Shown: piece by piece, positions 35,451 through 47,630 of the stretch
Position numbering within the stretch: the first letter of the stretch is position 1
Layout of the letters: each line of letters starts with the position of its first letter
Source of the DNA: Pogonophryne albipinna
Taxonomy: Eukaryota; Chordata; Actinopteri; Perciformes; Artedidraconidae
DNA length: 64,000 nt
NCBI GenBank assembly: GCA_028583405.1
Contig: CM053259.1
Span: 22,762,734 to 22,826,733, forward strand
Direction of reading: 5' to 3'
Position numbers and translations under genes: made by a program
The notes under the pieces: generated by a model
Database searches by the model: none
What the model saw: only the letters and a program-made list of their open reading frames with translations
Told to the model about the DNA's origin: nothing

Positions 35451-35965
35451 CATACTGTTGCCCTCAGACAACAAACCACTTTTTTCGACCTCACACTGGC
35501 CCTCTAAATATTTTTATAATAATATTTATAATATTTTGTCTGGGGGTGGAGCAGTCCTTTCTGCAAGCAAAACTGCAGGGGACTCAGGGCCACCACTTGG
35601 TAAGATACATTTCACTTTTTAACATATTAGAAATGTACACAACTTAAAATAAAAAATACATGCATGTGCATGAATACGTAAAGAAGTATATTTGATTGTT
35701 TGAAGACTTGTATTGTATTTATTAATTAGCTAAAACTATGTTTTTTTATTCGTTGCCTCAGGGCAACACTGTGCCACTTGACCACTTTTTTCCAGGCAAT
35801 ATCATGCAAGTGTGCAAATGTGCTCAGCTGTAAAACGATGAACCTAATCAATATTTTTACCATCTACTGATATTTACAGGAAATGGACCCCAAAACATGT
35901 TATGGGCAGAAGGGACACGATCAGGCTGTTAGGGCTATTCCGTCTGACAATGAGGACAGTGAAGG
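35451..35965. other. No gene recognised
   Basis: Contains ACTGTTGCCCTCAGACAACA at 35455 and its inverse-like CAGGGCAACACTGTG at 35759, a motif also at 37581-37603. Otherwise featureless. Confidence 0.5.
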
Positions 35966-35979
35966 TCAAGATAGGGTTA

Positions 35980-36661
35980 GGCACACAGACACACACACAT
36001 AGACACACACACACAGACACAAACACACACATAGACACACACACACAGACAAACACACACACACACAGACACACACACATACAAACACATACACACAGAC
36101 ACACACACACGCACAGATACACACATACACACAAACACACACATACACACACACACACACACAGAGACATACAAACACATACACACACACAGAAACAGAC
36201 ACACAGACACACACATACACACAGACACGCACATACACACACAGATATACACACACAAACACATACACACAGACGCACAGACACACACAGACACACACCC
36301 ACACACACACATACACACACACATAGACACACACACACAGACACAAACACACACAGAGACACACACACAGACACAGAAACACACACATATACACACACAG
36401 AGACACACACAGACACACACACACCCACACACACACACACACAGAGAGAGACACACACATACAAACACATACACACACACATACAAACACATATACACAG
36501 ACACATACACAAACACAGACACACACACAAACACACGCACAGACACACACACACATACATACACACAAACACACACATACACACACACACGCACACACAT
36601 ACACACACACTCACACCCACACATACACACACACCCCCACACACACACACACACACACACA

Positions 36662-36700
<39 letters not shown>

Positions 36701-36767
36701 ACACACACATACGAACACTTACACACAGACACACACACAGACACACACACACACAGACACACACACA

Positions 36768-36855
<88 letters not shown>
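35980..36855. repeat. Long impure (CA)n minisatellite
   Basis: About 875 bp of CACA with AGACAC, TACAAACA and CCCACA variants, ending in a nearly pure run at 36770-36853. Frames of up to 326 codons across it (Cys-Val or His-Thr) are spurious. Confidence 0.98.
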
Positions 36856-36857
<2 letters not shown>

Positions 36858-37029
36858 CAGAGAGAGACATACAAACTAGTGGTCACTTTGAAGAGTCAAA
36901 ACTGTTCTTGGCTTTGTTTTGTTCATAGTAGTAATGCTCATGTCATTTGCTCACTACTAGTCTTTTTTTTACCACCAGGTGTGCAAAAACTACAGGTACA
37001 TTTAATATATATATATATATATTATATTA

Positions 37030-37112
37030 TTATCGGTTATCGGTATCGGTCTTGAGAAGCAGGAAGTTATCGGTATCGTATCGGTTTCAAAAAACCAATA
37101 TCGTGCATCCCT
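37030..37112. mobile_element. hAT-like terminal remnant
   Basis: Tandem ATCGGT words followed by CCAATATCGTGCATCCCTA, a terminus common among fish hAT-like elements. Only one end is present, wedged between two CA minisatellites. Confidence 0.5.
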
Positions 37113-37147
37113 AATACAAACACATACACACACACAGACACACACAG

Positions 37148-37180
<33 letters not shown>

Positions 37181-37225
37181 CACACAAACACACACACAGA
37201 CACACACACACAGACAGACACACAC

Positions 37226-37275
<50 letters not shown>

Positions 37276-37376
37276 ACATACAAACACAGACACACACACA
37301 CACCCACACACACACACACACACACACAGAGACATACAAACACATACACACAGACACACAAACACACACACACACA

Positions 37377-37417
<41 letters not shown>

Positions 37418-37448
37418 ACACAGACACGCACATACACACACACAGACA

Positions 37449-37496
<48 letters not shown>

Positions 37497-37497
37497 G
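37113..37497. repeat. (CA)n minisatellite upstream of the fucosyltransferase
   Basis: About 385 bp of CA repeat with AGACAC interruptions, ending 315 bp before the coding exon. Confidence 0.97.
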
Positions 37498-37811
37498 AAA
37501 ACCTTTTGAATTCATATAGAGTTGTTTTTTCTATTTCTTCTGAATTGTAGAAATCCTTGGTGTTTCAATACCCTCGTAGCACAGTGTTGCCCTGAGGCAA
37601 CAAACCAACCCCTGGTTGAGGGGTGAGGGGGGGTCACATTTTATAATTGATATAATATCAGGGACCCCTAAGCTCCTAAAACACATGGTGAATCATTTTT
37701 TTCCTCCCAAAATAAAAAGTCATGCCATAGAGGGTTAATATTTTGAGATTTATACATTTAACTCTTACTTTTTTTGTAATCATCACATCCGTTTCTCTTC
37801 TTCTTCCACAG

Positions 37812-38906
37812 ATGTTGGGACCAGACTATAAGAAGAAATGGTGGTTAGCAGCTCTCATCTGCCTTATCTGCTCTGCTCTTACGATCACTCTGTATTACAA
37901 CGTTCAATCTCCTGTGAGCCCATGGGCTCCTACTCCTACTCCTACTCCTACACCTACTCCTACACCTACTCCTACTCCTACTCCGACAAAGCCCATAGTC
38001 CTGCTGTGGTTCTGGCCCATCGGTGTCAAGTTTGATCTCAAAGGTTGCTTGACCCACTTCAACATTGATAGCTGTGTTCTGACAGATGACAGATCCCTCT
38101 ACAGCAAGGCCAAGGGAGTCATTTTCTTCCATAAAGATATATCCCATGGGTTACAAAACATGCCGAAGGGTCCACGTCCGACTTTTCAGAAGTGGATTTG
38201 GTTCCACGTAGAATCCCCGACAAACACAGCAAAGCTCCCTGGTCTGGACAACCTGTTCAACTTAACACTGAGCTACAGGAGAGACGCTGACATCACGGTG
38301 AGGAACGAGCTCACTATCAGGAAGACAGAAATGACAGAGGACTTTGTTTTGCCAAAAAAAGACAAACTGGTGTGCTGGATAGTCAGTAACACTGACCATG
38401 GCACTGGAACAGCTGTGAGAGAGAAATATTATCATGAACTGTCCAAACACGTCGAAATCCACGTCTTCGGTACAGCCTTTGGAGGGAAGCGTTTGAGCTA
38501 CGAGGACTACTACTCCACTATAGCCAGCTGTAAGTTTTACCTGTCGTTTGAGAACTCAGTCCACAGAGACTACATCACAGAGAAGCTTAACGGGGCCCTC
38601 GTGACCGGGGCAGTCCCTGTAGTATTGGGACCACCAAGAGAAAACTACGAGCAGTTCCTTCCCTCCGACGCCTTCATTCACATCAACGATTTCCCTGATG
38701 CAAAGTCACTGGCACAGTTTCTGCTGGGCATGAAGGACGAGGCGTACATGCGTTACTTTGAGTGGAGGAAGTTTTTCATGGCCACCCCTCATCTCCTGTC
38801 CTTATACAACGAGTTCCTTCAGGCCATCTGCCTCGCCTGCGACCACATGTCAAGAGAACGGGATTTCCGTGTAGTTCATGACCTTTATAAGTGGTACTTT
38901 ACATGA
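37812..38906 (+). CDS. fut9: FUT9-like alpha-1,3-fucosyltransferase (GT10)
   Basis: Transfers fucose from GDP-fucose in alpha-1,3 linkage to N-acetyllactosamine, making Lewis x-type glycans, in the Golgi. 364 residues in one exon. Start chosen at 37812 because a splice acceptor (TTCTTCCACAG) ends at 37811, implying an upstream untranslated exon; an in-frame ATG at 37743 lies in the intron side. Order: short basic tail 1-9, membrane anchor about 10-29, stem with nine Thr-Pro repeats (41-58), catalytic domain from about 62. Family motifs: WFHVESPTN (130-138), [11 protein letters not shown] (148-158), [19 protein letters not shown] (240-258), then [10 protein letters not shown]. The tail CLACDH matches the FUT9-type ending. 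Length is near the family norm (about 360). It resembles FUT9 more than other family members, but orthology is unproven; a lineage-specific paralogue is possible. All motifs are intact, so probably functional. Confidence 0.9.
   Translation: MLGPDYKKKWWLAALICLICSALTITLYYNVQSPVSPWAPTPTPTPTPTPTPTPTPTPTKPIVLLWFWPIGVKFDLKGCLTHFNIDSCVLTDDRSLYSKAKGVIFFHKDISHGLQNMPKGPRPTFQKWIWFHVESPTNTAKLPGLDNLFNLTLSYRRDADITVRNELTIRKTEMTEDFVLPKKDKLVCWIVSNTDHGTGTAVREKYYHELSKHVEIHVFGTAFGGKRLSYEDYYSTIASCKFYLSFENSVHRDYITEKLNGALVTGAVPVVLGPPRENYEQFLPSDAFIHINDFPDAKSLAQFLLGMKDEAYMRYFEWRKFFMATPHLLSLYNEFLQAICLACDHMSRERDFRVVHDLYKWYFT
37928..37984 (+). repeat. In-frame ACTCCT microsatellite in the fucosyltransferase stem
   Basis: Nine ACT/ACA-CCT/CCG dicodons encode Thr-Pro repeats in the stem between membrane anchor and catalytic domain. 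Repeat-number changes would alter stem length by two residues per unit without shifting the frame. The Thr-Pro run could be O-glycosylated (inference). Confidence 0.9.
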
Positions 38907-40240
38907 AAATGCCAATAAAAACAACATTTGAAAGTGGCTCAGACACATGTACATTCATTACTAGATTCTTTAATATTGTACCTTTTGTCGAGAACTTGTG
39001 GGCACTGTATTTTGTTTAAAGTATTTGTTAAAAACTGGTTGAAGTCATATTCTAAAGCCAACACAGCAGTACCATTAAGACTGGAAACATTGATACATTG
39101 ACTACATAATCCTGTATTTACACTCCAGTTTTTCTAAATAAACAAGATATAACATGTACAGTAGTAACTTGTAGAGGTGTTTATCTTGCTGATTTGTATC
39201 TTTTAGACAGAACCTGGTTAGCTGCTTCACCTGTTTCTAGTGTTAAAGCTAAGCTAACCTGCTGCTGGCTCTGGCTTCAAACAGGGATGAAAATAAATAT
39301 TCTTATATTATTCACAGTAAAAATAAAAGCCAATTAGTGCATTTCCTATGACATCACACTGTTCCTTAATCCCAAATAATGTTTAGTTTCATGAACAGGT
39401 TAAGTTATATATTGCTAACAAGCAACAAAACAGAACAAGGTGTCACCATCATTTTTCTTTGAATCATATTTTTTATGTGTGATCATATCCACATTTTATT
39501 TAGGATGCGGATAAGTGGTGAAATGATTAATCAATTTTAGGTAAAGTTTTTTTGTATTATTATTATTTATTTTTGTTTATACTCTTCAAGGTTTCCCAAC
39601 CGTAGGAAGCAAATGTCCATCCAGCCCACGGTTAATCCGTCTTCCTGTCACTCTGTGCGCGTTTGTGCATAGGATTGTCGAGAAGAGACAAAGATGCTGC
39701 GTGTCTATTATTTGCTAAAGTTAGTTTGTCATGTCATGTGTCTGTTCATTCGTGCTCTCTTTATGTTTCTCATCCACACACCTCAGTGTGGGTTAGCAGG
39801 TTAGCTAGGGCTGAAGAATATGGATGGAGATGCAAATACTTTTTCTAGTTAAATACAAAGGGATGGATTGTTTGCAGGTGTGTTGTTCCACATGTCAACT
39901 CTAAAGAAAAACAAAAGAGAAGGCAATACATTTGTTTGATGCTGGCTAAGAATGTCATTTTTCTTTCTTGAGGAAAAGTTACTTTGATTATTTTACATTT
40001 GTTATACTCTGTAGATGTAACCACTTCATATAATCATAATAAAAGTTATTTCAATGCTCATATATCGGGTAGCCACTCATTTTGTTAATGTTTCAATCAA
40101 TGACATCACAGAATATTTGTACAGGTATCTTTTTTGTCAGAATCCCAGAGGGACTTTGAATGTTTAAACATTAACCTTCAAAAGTCATTGCCACCTACTT
40201 TTATGCAAATAAACCTTGTTAAAGTTTAAAATGTTGACTC
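38907..40240. other. Fucosyltransferase 3' flank, no other gene
   Basis: AT-rich sequence with a first polyadenylation signal at 38914-38919 and another AATAAA at 39137-39142. No conserved frame or repeat termini identified. Confidence 0.55.
38914..38919 (+). terminator. Polyadenylation signal AATAAA
   Basis: Lies only 8 bases after the stop codon. Use of this site would give a very short 3' UTR; the AATAAA at 39137-39142 is a more ordinary alternative. Confidence 0.45.
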
Positions 40241-40296
40241 GCTTGTCTGTAACTGCTTTGTTAAGCTAATATAGGAGTAAGTGGAGCATCAGTGAA

Positions 40297-40545
40297 ATGT
40301 TACACCTGTTGGGTTTAACCTATACGAAGAACGAGAGAGACGACAGCCAGATTTCTCCAGCCGAGTTTGACTTGTCTGACCTGCGCAGCTTTATTCTGGA
40401 TCCTGCAGAATATCTACACACTCACCTTCAACTCCAAGGGACAAGCAAGTCATTTGAGTACATTTACAAAACTATGGGGCTAATTTCCGGCCATAACTCC
40501 ACAAACAATCTAAACAGGTTTTACAAATGCCTCATGATTCACTAA
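40297..40545 (+). CDS. Short unrecognised open frame
   Basis: Eighty-two codons from ATG; about the first 62 (to about 40479) precede the hairpin element that begins at 40480, and the rest reads into that element. The first part has balanced composition with DLSDLRSFILDPAEYLHTHL, which looks coding-like, but I do not recognise a family. It could be a truncated exon of a retroelement or host gene cut by the insertion, or chance. Confidence 0.2.
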   Translation: MLHLLGLTYTKNERDDSQISPAEFDLSDLRSFILDPAEYLHTHLQLQGTSKSFEYIYKTMGLISGHNSTNNLNRFYKCLMIH

Positions 40546-40819
40546 CAAACACAATGTGGTTTGCAAATACAAAACACCATCTAAAAACTAATGCATTTAG
40601 TTTTGCAAAGAAAAAACGTATCTATCAAACAAACACATAACATTTTTCTAATAAATCATGTTTCAGAGAGAAATTCAGCATAGGTTTTACAAGTACACAA
40701 CTTTTTCTTACAAGTACAACACTTTTTTTTACAAGTTCAAAACTTTTTCTTCTCACGGCGGAATATTACTGCCACGTGACTTTTGGCAGTAATATTCTGC
40801 CGTGGCTGGCTCATACACA
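40480..40819 (-). mobile_element. Intact hairpin element (reverse copy)
   Basis: On the minus strand: GTGTATGAGCCAGCCACGGC, a palindrome with arms ACGGCNGAATATTACTGCC (40754-40805), three tandem 20-bp AAGT-TTTG-type units, then the sequence that elsewhere flanks family A on its right, ending CTAATTTCC inverted. It supplies the empty site that defines the family A target duplication. No terminal inverted repeat, so the class is unresolved. Confidence 0.75.
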
Positions 40820-42089
40820 CTGGTTGCGGTCGGATAATCCAAAATTCAGCTCCTAACGTCTAACCCTATCGTCTAGTCATTGACCTCTGAGTGAAACGTC
40901 ACGGGGTTAAGGGATAGTGGATAGGAGAATTCATAAGGATTTAGGAGAAGAGACTGCGGTGCTTTAGAGAATCCGACTGCACTTTCACTATCCGACGTGT
41001 TTATGATGCGCCAGCGGACGTCATGAATGTGCGTCTGCTGCTGTGGGGAAACTATAGAAACTACAGTTTTCTATAGCGGACTACAAAATGGATGTTTAAT
41101 AAGAACGAGGGACTACTGTAAACTCATCTAGAGACTCTGCACCGTGCTCTGATGCTGTTGTTTTATGCTTTATGAACGTGGACAACAGAGAAACATATTC
41201 TTCATGACCAAAGTTGGAATTGAAATAAAAAAGAAAAGTGAAACGTATGCTCGTCACCCTCTTCCTCCGGTCCACATTAATACAAATGATCCCAATACGT
41301 ATGATTGTATGAAAATATCTTAAAATAAATACAACACTCTGGAACACAATACCAATACAGATAAGGAATAACACCTCCTATCATACATTTAACCACAATC
41401 ATAAGAACTGGCTTTTAAACAATCAAAAATGTGAACACTTTTAACTGTATCAAGGTATGATGATATTTCATCTGTTTGCATGTTTGTTTGTTCCTCTCTA
41501 TTGTTGTACTGCTGTTCCTATTTATTGTTGTACTGCTATTTATTTATTGTTGTACTGCTGTTGTCTGCTGTACTCTATTTAATTATGTTTTTATTTTCTA
41601 GTCTTGTTGTGGTCATTTAACATCTTGCCAAGGACAACAGTTGAAAATTAGCCTGCTGGCTAATACTGGCTCATTTACAGCAATTTGAATTAATGTGCAC
41701 TGTCCTTTAAATAAATAAACAAACAAACATAACAAACAAACAAATGTATTTATTATAAACGTTAGTCCTTAACATCTATCACTGTGTATATCACCATTCA
41801 AACATATTTTAAAAGTTGAACAACCCCCCCACAGCTCAGTACAGACTGTGAAATGTTGACTTTATTTGATCATTTCAGTAAAAACTAACGTTCATATTTC
41901 TCTTTTTGATTATAATACTGATGAACGTTCAAAACAAAGCACTTTGGCAAGTTACCACATACGTTTTTAAATGCTTAATAAGCACCGTAACTTTCATGAT
42001 ATAATTTCTCGGTCATAATCGGTTGTTTCCGTGAACGGCTGACTGTTGTGTGACGGCAAATGCATCGGTTGCAAGGCATTGTGGGGCAG
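40820..42089. other. No gene; LINE-like 3' tail
   Basis: 41500-41715 has TTGTTGTACTGCTG repeats, then CAACAGTTGAAAATTAGCC and a (AAATA/AAACA)n tail, the form of a fish LINE 3' UTR. The minus-strand frame at 41096-41374 has no recognisable domain. Confidence 0.5.
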
Positions 42090-42605
42090 TAGTGATGGGA
42101 ATTCCGATTCCCTTCGGGGACACAAATCTTTTGATTCAGTTCACTTAAAAGATTCGTTCACTGATTCGTTCACCGGTTCGCGAACGACTTCTGGTGATTT
42201 GCACGTTCGCGAACGATTCGTCTTTGTACTTAATTCGTTCAGTGAGTCTTCACTACTGCCGAAGTCCGTACAAGAAGTTTGCTGGCGTAACATGTATGAT
42301 ATTAAAACACATTTTACACCTCACCTTGTTGCCCCATGAATTATGCTCTGGGAATAGGCTACATATTATTTAAGAAATATAATTGGCCATTGTTAAATCT
42401 CTCATAAATGTGTGCCTGACTATACGATGTATTACAGCAGGCTAGCACGTTATACTTTCAAACCCATGCACGTACTATGTGGCCTAACTTAAATCCCAAA
42501 GCATTAAACTCCATTTGGCCGAGTTCAAAGTGAATAAAAAAATATATCCTCTACATCGGTGACGATTTATTCATATTCTATAGTATGTACCCATCTATGT
42601 TTACC

Positions 42606-43219
<614 letters not shown>

Positions 43220-43452
43220 GGAGCTCAGGTGAGAGGGCTCTGATTACAGTACACTGTAGGAAACAGTTCTGAACTGTTTCCGCCAGTTCTTTAAGTTCGT
43301 CGTTCGCGAACAGCTTCTCTTTAGCTTTTGACGGAAGGCGGCGACTCAAACAAACGAATCGTTTTGTGGGAGGAATCAGTTAATCTCGTTCACTTCAAAG
43401 ATTCGTTCAAAAAGAACGAATCGTTCGCGAACGACCCATCACTATGGGGCAG

Positions 43453-44840
43453 CATTTTCTCCTCTCCTTTCGGTGAGGGAGGTCCAGTGGTTCCTAAGCT
43501 AAAGGAGGTTATAAAGGAAGTTTGAAACCTCCTTTCCTTTCATGTAGAGAATTCGAACGGCACTTAGCATGGCTGCCACTGAGGGACTTCCGGGTCAATT
43601 CACTCCGTTAGGAAGGTTCCTAAGCTAAATGGACTATTCGACTTCAGCCACTCACACATGCTCCACGGCAGCTGAGTCCATTTGGAAGGCGGGAGGATGA
43701 GTAGAGCATGGAACTGCCCTTGCCAGTCTGATGACTGAAACAGTGGCCGTGTCTCAATTCAGGGGTTGCATCCTTCGAAGGGTGCATTCGTAGACCGCAT
43801 ACGTCACTTCCGCCGAAATAAGGCTGTCCCAATTTAAAAAAAAGACGAGACTCCTCCGAATGCGGCCCACGAATGCAGCCTACTTTTCCCCAATTTGAAG
43901 GATACATCTGATGTACACTCCACAGCCTACCATATCCCAGGGTGCAATACGCGCAGGGAGGAGTGAGTTTTTTTCAAATTAAATGGCTTCCGGTCTCCCC
44001 AGGATTTAAAAGCAGCAGCAAGCGGAGGAATCACTAATAAATGTGAGTATTGGGTTTTAACTTACTTTAAATTAACTAACGTCACACACGTCAAACCCAA
44101 GGGGCATTAAAACGTACATTTTCTTTAAATAATATGGATAAATATGTGACGCTAACTAGCTAGCTGGATGTACTGCACTGTTGTTTACACTTATTTTTAA
44201 TTCAATTCAGAAGTTTACTAAAGTCATACAGAGATCTTGGCTCTGTTATAGATAAGTTATACTTTATATTACATAAATAGACCAAAGTCAAAACATTTAC
44301 ACCGGTATAGCCTACAGTACGGTGAGATTTATAAAACGCTACCCTGACGTGTAGCTGCTGTTAGCTTTATTTATTTATTTATTTATATATGTTTTCTGTT
44401 CCAATGTTTTACTGTTTATTGAACTTTGGGACAACATTACAACCTTTTTATTCAGCTCATGCTGCTTTGAGGTAGGGCTAAAAGAAAAGCCTATTTTCAA
44501 TATTTCCACCAGATTTGATCATCTTTTATTTAGGTTAAAGTGTATTTAATTGATCCTAATCCCATAATAATAACACAATCACAATTAGACAGCATCCTTT
44601 AGCTTGATGTTAGTTTGTGCTGTCAAAGGGATGCAGGTGTGACTGTCATTTAATCTCTTTAGTTTTTTTTAAAACCAGAACAGTACATCATTTTAAATGA
44701 TCCTTTAGGGATTGTTTGTCTGAAATGCTGAGAGTTACATTTTGCAATAATACTTCTGCAACACTGTGTTTTATATGATTAATTCACTTTTTAATTTTTC
44801 TCTTGTTTTTCTCTGTAATTAGGACAATTCTGGAGAAATG
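43453..44840. other. Repeat fragments, no gene
   Basis: 43650-43735 repeats 7275-7420. From 43748, GTGTCTCAATTCAGGGG and GCATCCTTCGAAGG begin a repeat also seen reversed at about 31060-31140. The rest is AT-rich without recognisable content. Confidence 0.5.
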
Positions 44841-44845
44841 GATCT

Positions 44846-45180
44846 GCTGGAGAAGGACCCCTAATCTGAAAAGTGCACAGCGGATCATCAGGACAGAGCT
44901 GCATCCACCTGGACACCCCGGGGTGCTGGAGAAGGACCCCTAATCTGAAAAGTGCACAGCGGATCATCAGGACAGAGCTGCATCCACCTGGACACCCCGT
45001 GGTGCTGGAGAAGGACCCCTAATCTGAAAAGTGCACAGCGGATCATCAGGACAGAGCTGCATCCACCTGGACCCCCCGAGGTGCTGGAGAAGGACCCCTA
45101 ACCCCAGCGGATCATCAGGACAGAGCTGCCATCCAGCTGGACACCCCGTGGTGCTGAAGAAAGCAAAACGGTGATCAGGA
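44846..45180. repeat. 79-bp minisatellite, four and a part copies
   Basis: GCTGGAGAAGGACCCC starts at 44846, 44925, 45004 and 45083, exactly 79 bp apart, with a shortened copy at 45153. It begins just after a TCTCTGTAATTAG splice-acceptor-like sequence, so it may lie in an exon of an uncharacterised transcript. The minus-strand frame across it (44967-45197) is probably a by-product. Confidence 0.85.
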
Positions 45181-45191
45181 ACATCCTCCAC

Positions 45192-47382
45192 ACTCAAAAA
45201 AGTGAACTCTGTGAGTTGTTGAATCTAATGAATGCATCTTTACCCAATTTAATTGATATATCTGAGTTAGCTGTTTAAACCTAGTTGATTTAAGTAGGGT
45301 CTTCTTAAAATGGATACCTGTTGAAGCCACATATGCTGCTTGATTATCTCCAACGCAACACAGCTGTGTAAATCGCACGGGGACTGTGGCACATGCGCAG
45401 AGGCTCGCATCAGGGATATGATTGTGACGCTGGTTTTTTTGCGGTGAGGAAGGACAGGAGAAGCTGAAGAAACAATTGCAGAGACCTCAGCGACATCCAA
45501 ATGAATATGAGTGAGTATGTTTTTCCTATGCAACATTTTAAGTTGGTTTATAAAAATACGGTTAGAATGTGAAATTGAGAGTGTTGTAACTCGCAGAAAT
45601 ATCTGCAATATTTTAACATATGGCAGCTAAGGTTGGCTAGCTGGAAAGCTAGCTAACTAACGTAATGCTAGCCAGCAGGAATACATCACAGTAGCAACCA
45701 AACAGTTTTAAATTGAATTAGAAATGACTGACTGAAATAAGTACGTTTTGACTGAAGTGAATACCCAAGTGGTTCAGACTTGTGTGTTGTGACATTTTAA
45801 TTTAATATTGTGAAAGTGGCGCGAAGATGGCTGTTGGTCGGATTTAGGGGTATGTGTTTGACTGTCAGTGAGCAGGACCGGCTATTAACCGGCGGCAACT
45901 GAGCTGCCTGTAGCGGGGGAAGACAGAAGCTTGCAGATAAAGAACAGACTGTGTGATAGCAGTTATTTTAGGCACCACTAATGTTACAGTGTGAGGGCTA
46001 GCTTGCTAACGGTAAACCAGCTAGTGGTTGGGCGAGTGAGAGAGGGAGCGGGGCTCAGTGATGCAAATTAGTCGCTTTTCGGCGCCTCCCGCTTTTTTAA
46101 CGCTGATTTGGGTGACTTGTGTAATTCGTGGAGAACCGAAGAGTTTTCGTTTGGGGGGGGGTTGGAGTCCGTCAGTGCGACTGACGGACAACTTCTCACT
46201 TCAAAAAAGAAGAAGAAATCTAGACCGCAAAATAATTAAACGAGCGAGTTCCTGTTTATCCTGGCCAATGACAGGTTCCATAAACACAACACGTGCGTAA
46301 CGTGTCTTCACGTGGTATATGTCTGAAAGGAGTTCTGACGGAGAGCACCGGAACGCCGCTCCAGCTCTTCAGATATTGCAGTACCCATAAGGAGCCGTAC
46401 ACATACCGCAGTGTTTGCGTGGCTGTGTCTTTAGTTGTAAACACAGTGGCGATCTGTTGTTATTAGCATCTGGTTAGCTAGCTATGCTAACGAATTTAAA
46501 GAGCTTTTCTACAACCAGGTGGAAGAGAGCTCTCCCCTGAGAGGCTCAAATAACCTCAGCTCAGTGAGGTTAAGGCACACCTTGATATGATCATTATAGT
46601 TATTAATGAGACATTAGAGACTAAATGAAAAACAGGTATAAAATACTATATGACAGTAACAAAAAAGTTGTTAAAAATAACAAGATTAGAGTTTAAAAGG
46701 GGAGTGATTTGTAAAATATCCAAAAAGAAAAATCTGCCTACAGTTCTGTTTCATATGGGTGTTGAAAGATGTACCCATAGATCTCTTCATTTTGCTCTCA
46801 AAGTGCACCAGATTGATGCTTTTAACTTTAATATTTAATAAAAAATCTTCCCGGGGAAGCACGCCCCCTAGAGGTCTGATGACAGACAGTAATAGATGAC
46901 ATTATGGGGGGGGGGACAATGTGGACCTCTGTCGCCTGTCAGCGCAACTTACATGATGCTGTTTAAAACATGTAAAGGGCGGTGCCGGCCGTCAGCGAAC
47001 CGAGCCGGCCGATTTCTGAATTTTAGAAAAGCGTTTTAGCCAATCAAAATGAAATATGCGGGACGCACCTAAAGTCGTGAAAATGCTGTGCAGTCCCTCG
47101 CAAAGCGGTACATCTGGTCACCCTAGCTCCTGTGAATGACAATATATTGCAAAGACTGACTGACAATTCATGTGCTGGTGGTAACACATTTTTAAAAACT
47201 ATATGCTGTTTTACCATTAAGTAAATATTTGAGTGAAAGTAGCCAGACCTGTACCAAACCCAGATGTTCGCATGTATTGAATTAGAATCCATGTTCATAT
47301 TTCATATACACCAAAAGAGTGCTTGTTCTACTTTCTAGTTAAAAAAATTATTTAACCATGTCTGATACATTTTTAATTACAG
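45192..47382. other. Upstream region of the zinc-finger gene remnant
   Basis: Begins with ACACTCAAAAAAGTG, the MITE-style terminus. 45430-45509 could be a first exon, ending ATATGA before GTGAGTATG. 46500-46870 is a family B copy. 46880-47125 ends in GGTCACCCTAG, a hAT-like terminus. No other gene is visible. Confidence 0.45.
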
Positions 47383-47455
47383 GAGGTCTCCTTAAGAAGA
47401 AACATTCCAAAGCTTGAATGGTGGACGTTCTACATAATATGGCTCCTCATTAGCA
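47383..47455 (+). other. Putative 5' exon of the zinc-finger gene
   Basis: Bounded by acceptor TTTTAATTACAG and donor GTAAGT. It has only a 10-codon upstream frame, so it is probably untranslated. The next acceptor, TCATTTTCAG, ends at 47626. Confidence 0.45.
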
Positions 47456-47630
47456 GTAAGTACAATGGTCATCTTACTATTTAATGCATGGGTGTTTAAC
47501 ATTTAAAAAAAGGATCAAGGTTTATCTTAGATTAACACTAAAGTGGTTACAGTAAAGTTGGTAACTCGTATATCTATACTCAGATTGTCATTTTTTGTTT
47601 AATATTTTTGTTTGTTTCATTTTCAGTTAC

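Noticed and set aside
35874..36879. Frames of about 300 codons rich in Cys-Val or His-Thr
   Set aside because: Direct products of the CA microsatellite on both strands; the same applies to 534-876, 8797-9108, 37002-37515 and 43008-43349.
37743..37811. Upstream in-frame ATG as fucosyltransferase start
   Set aside because: A strong splice acceptor lies between it and the ATG at 37812, and the extra 23 residues would add a second hydrophobic segment not expected for this type II enzyme.
41096..41374. 92-codon minus-strand frame
   Set aside because: No recognisable domain, no splice context, low-complexity AT-rich coding.
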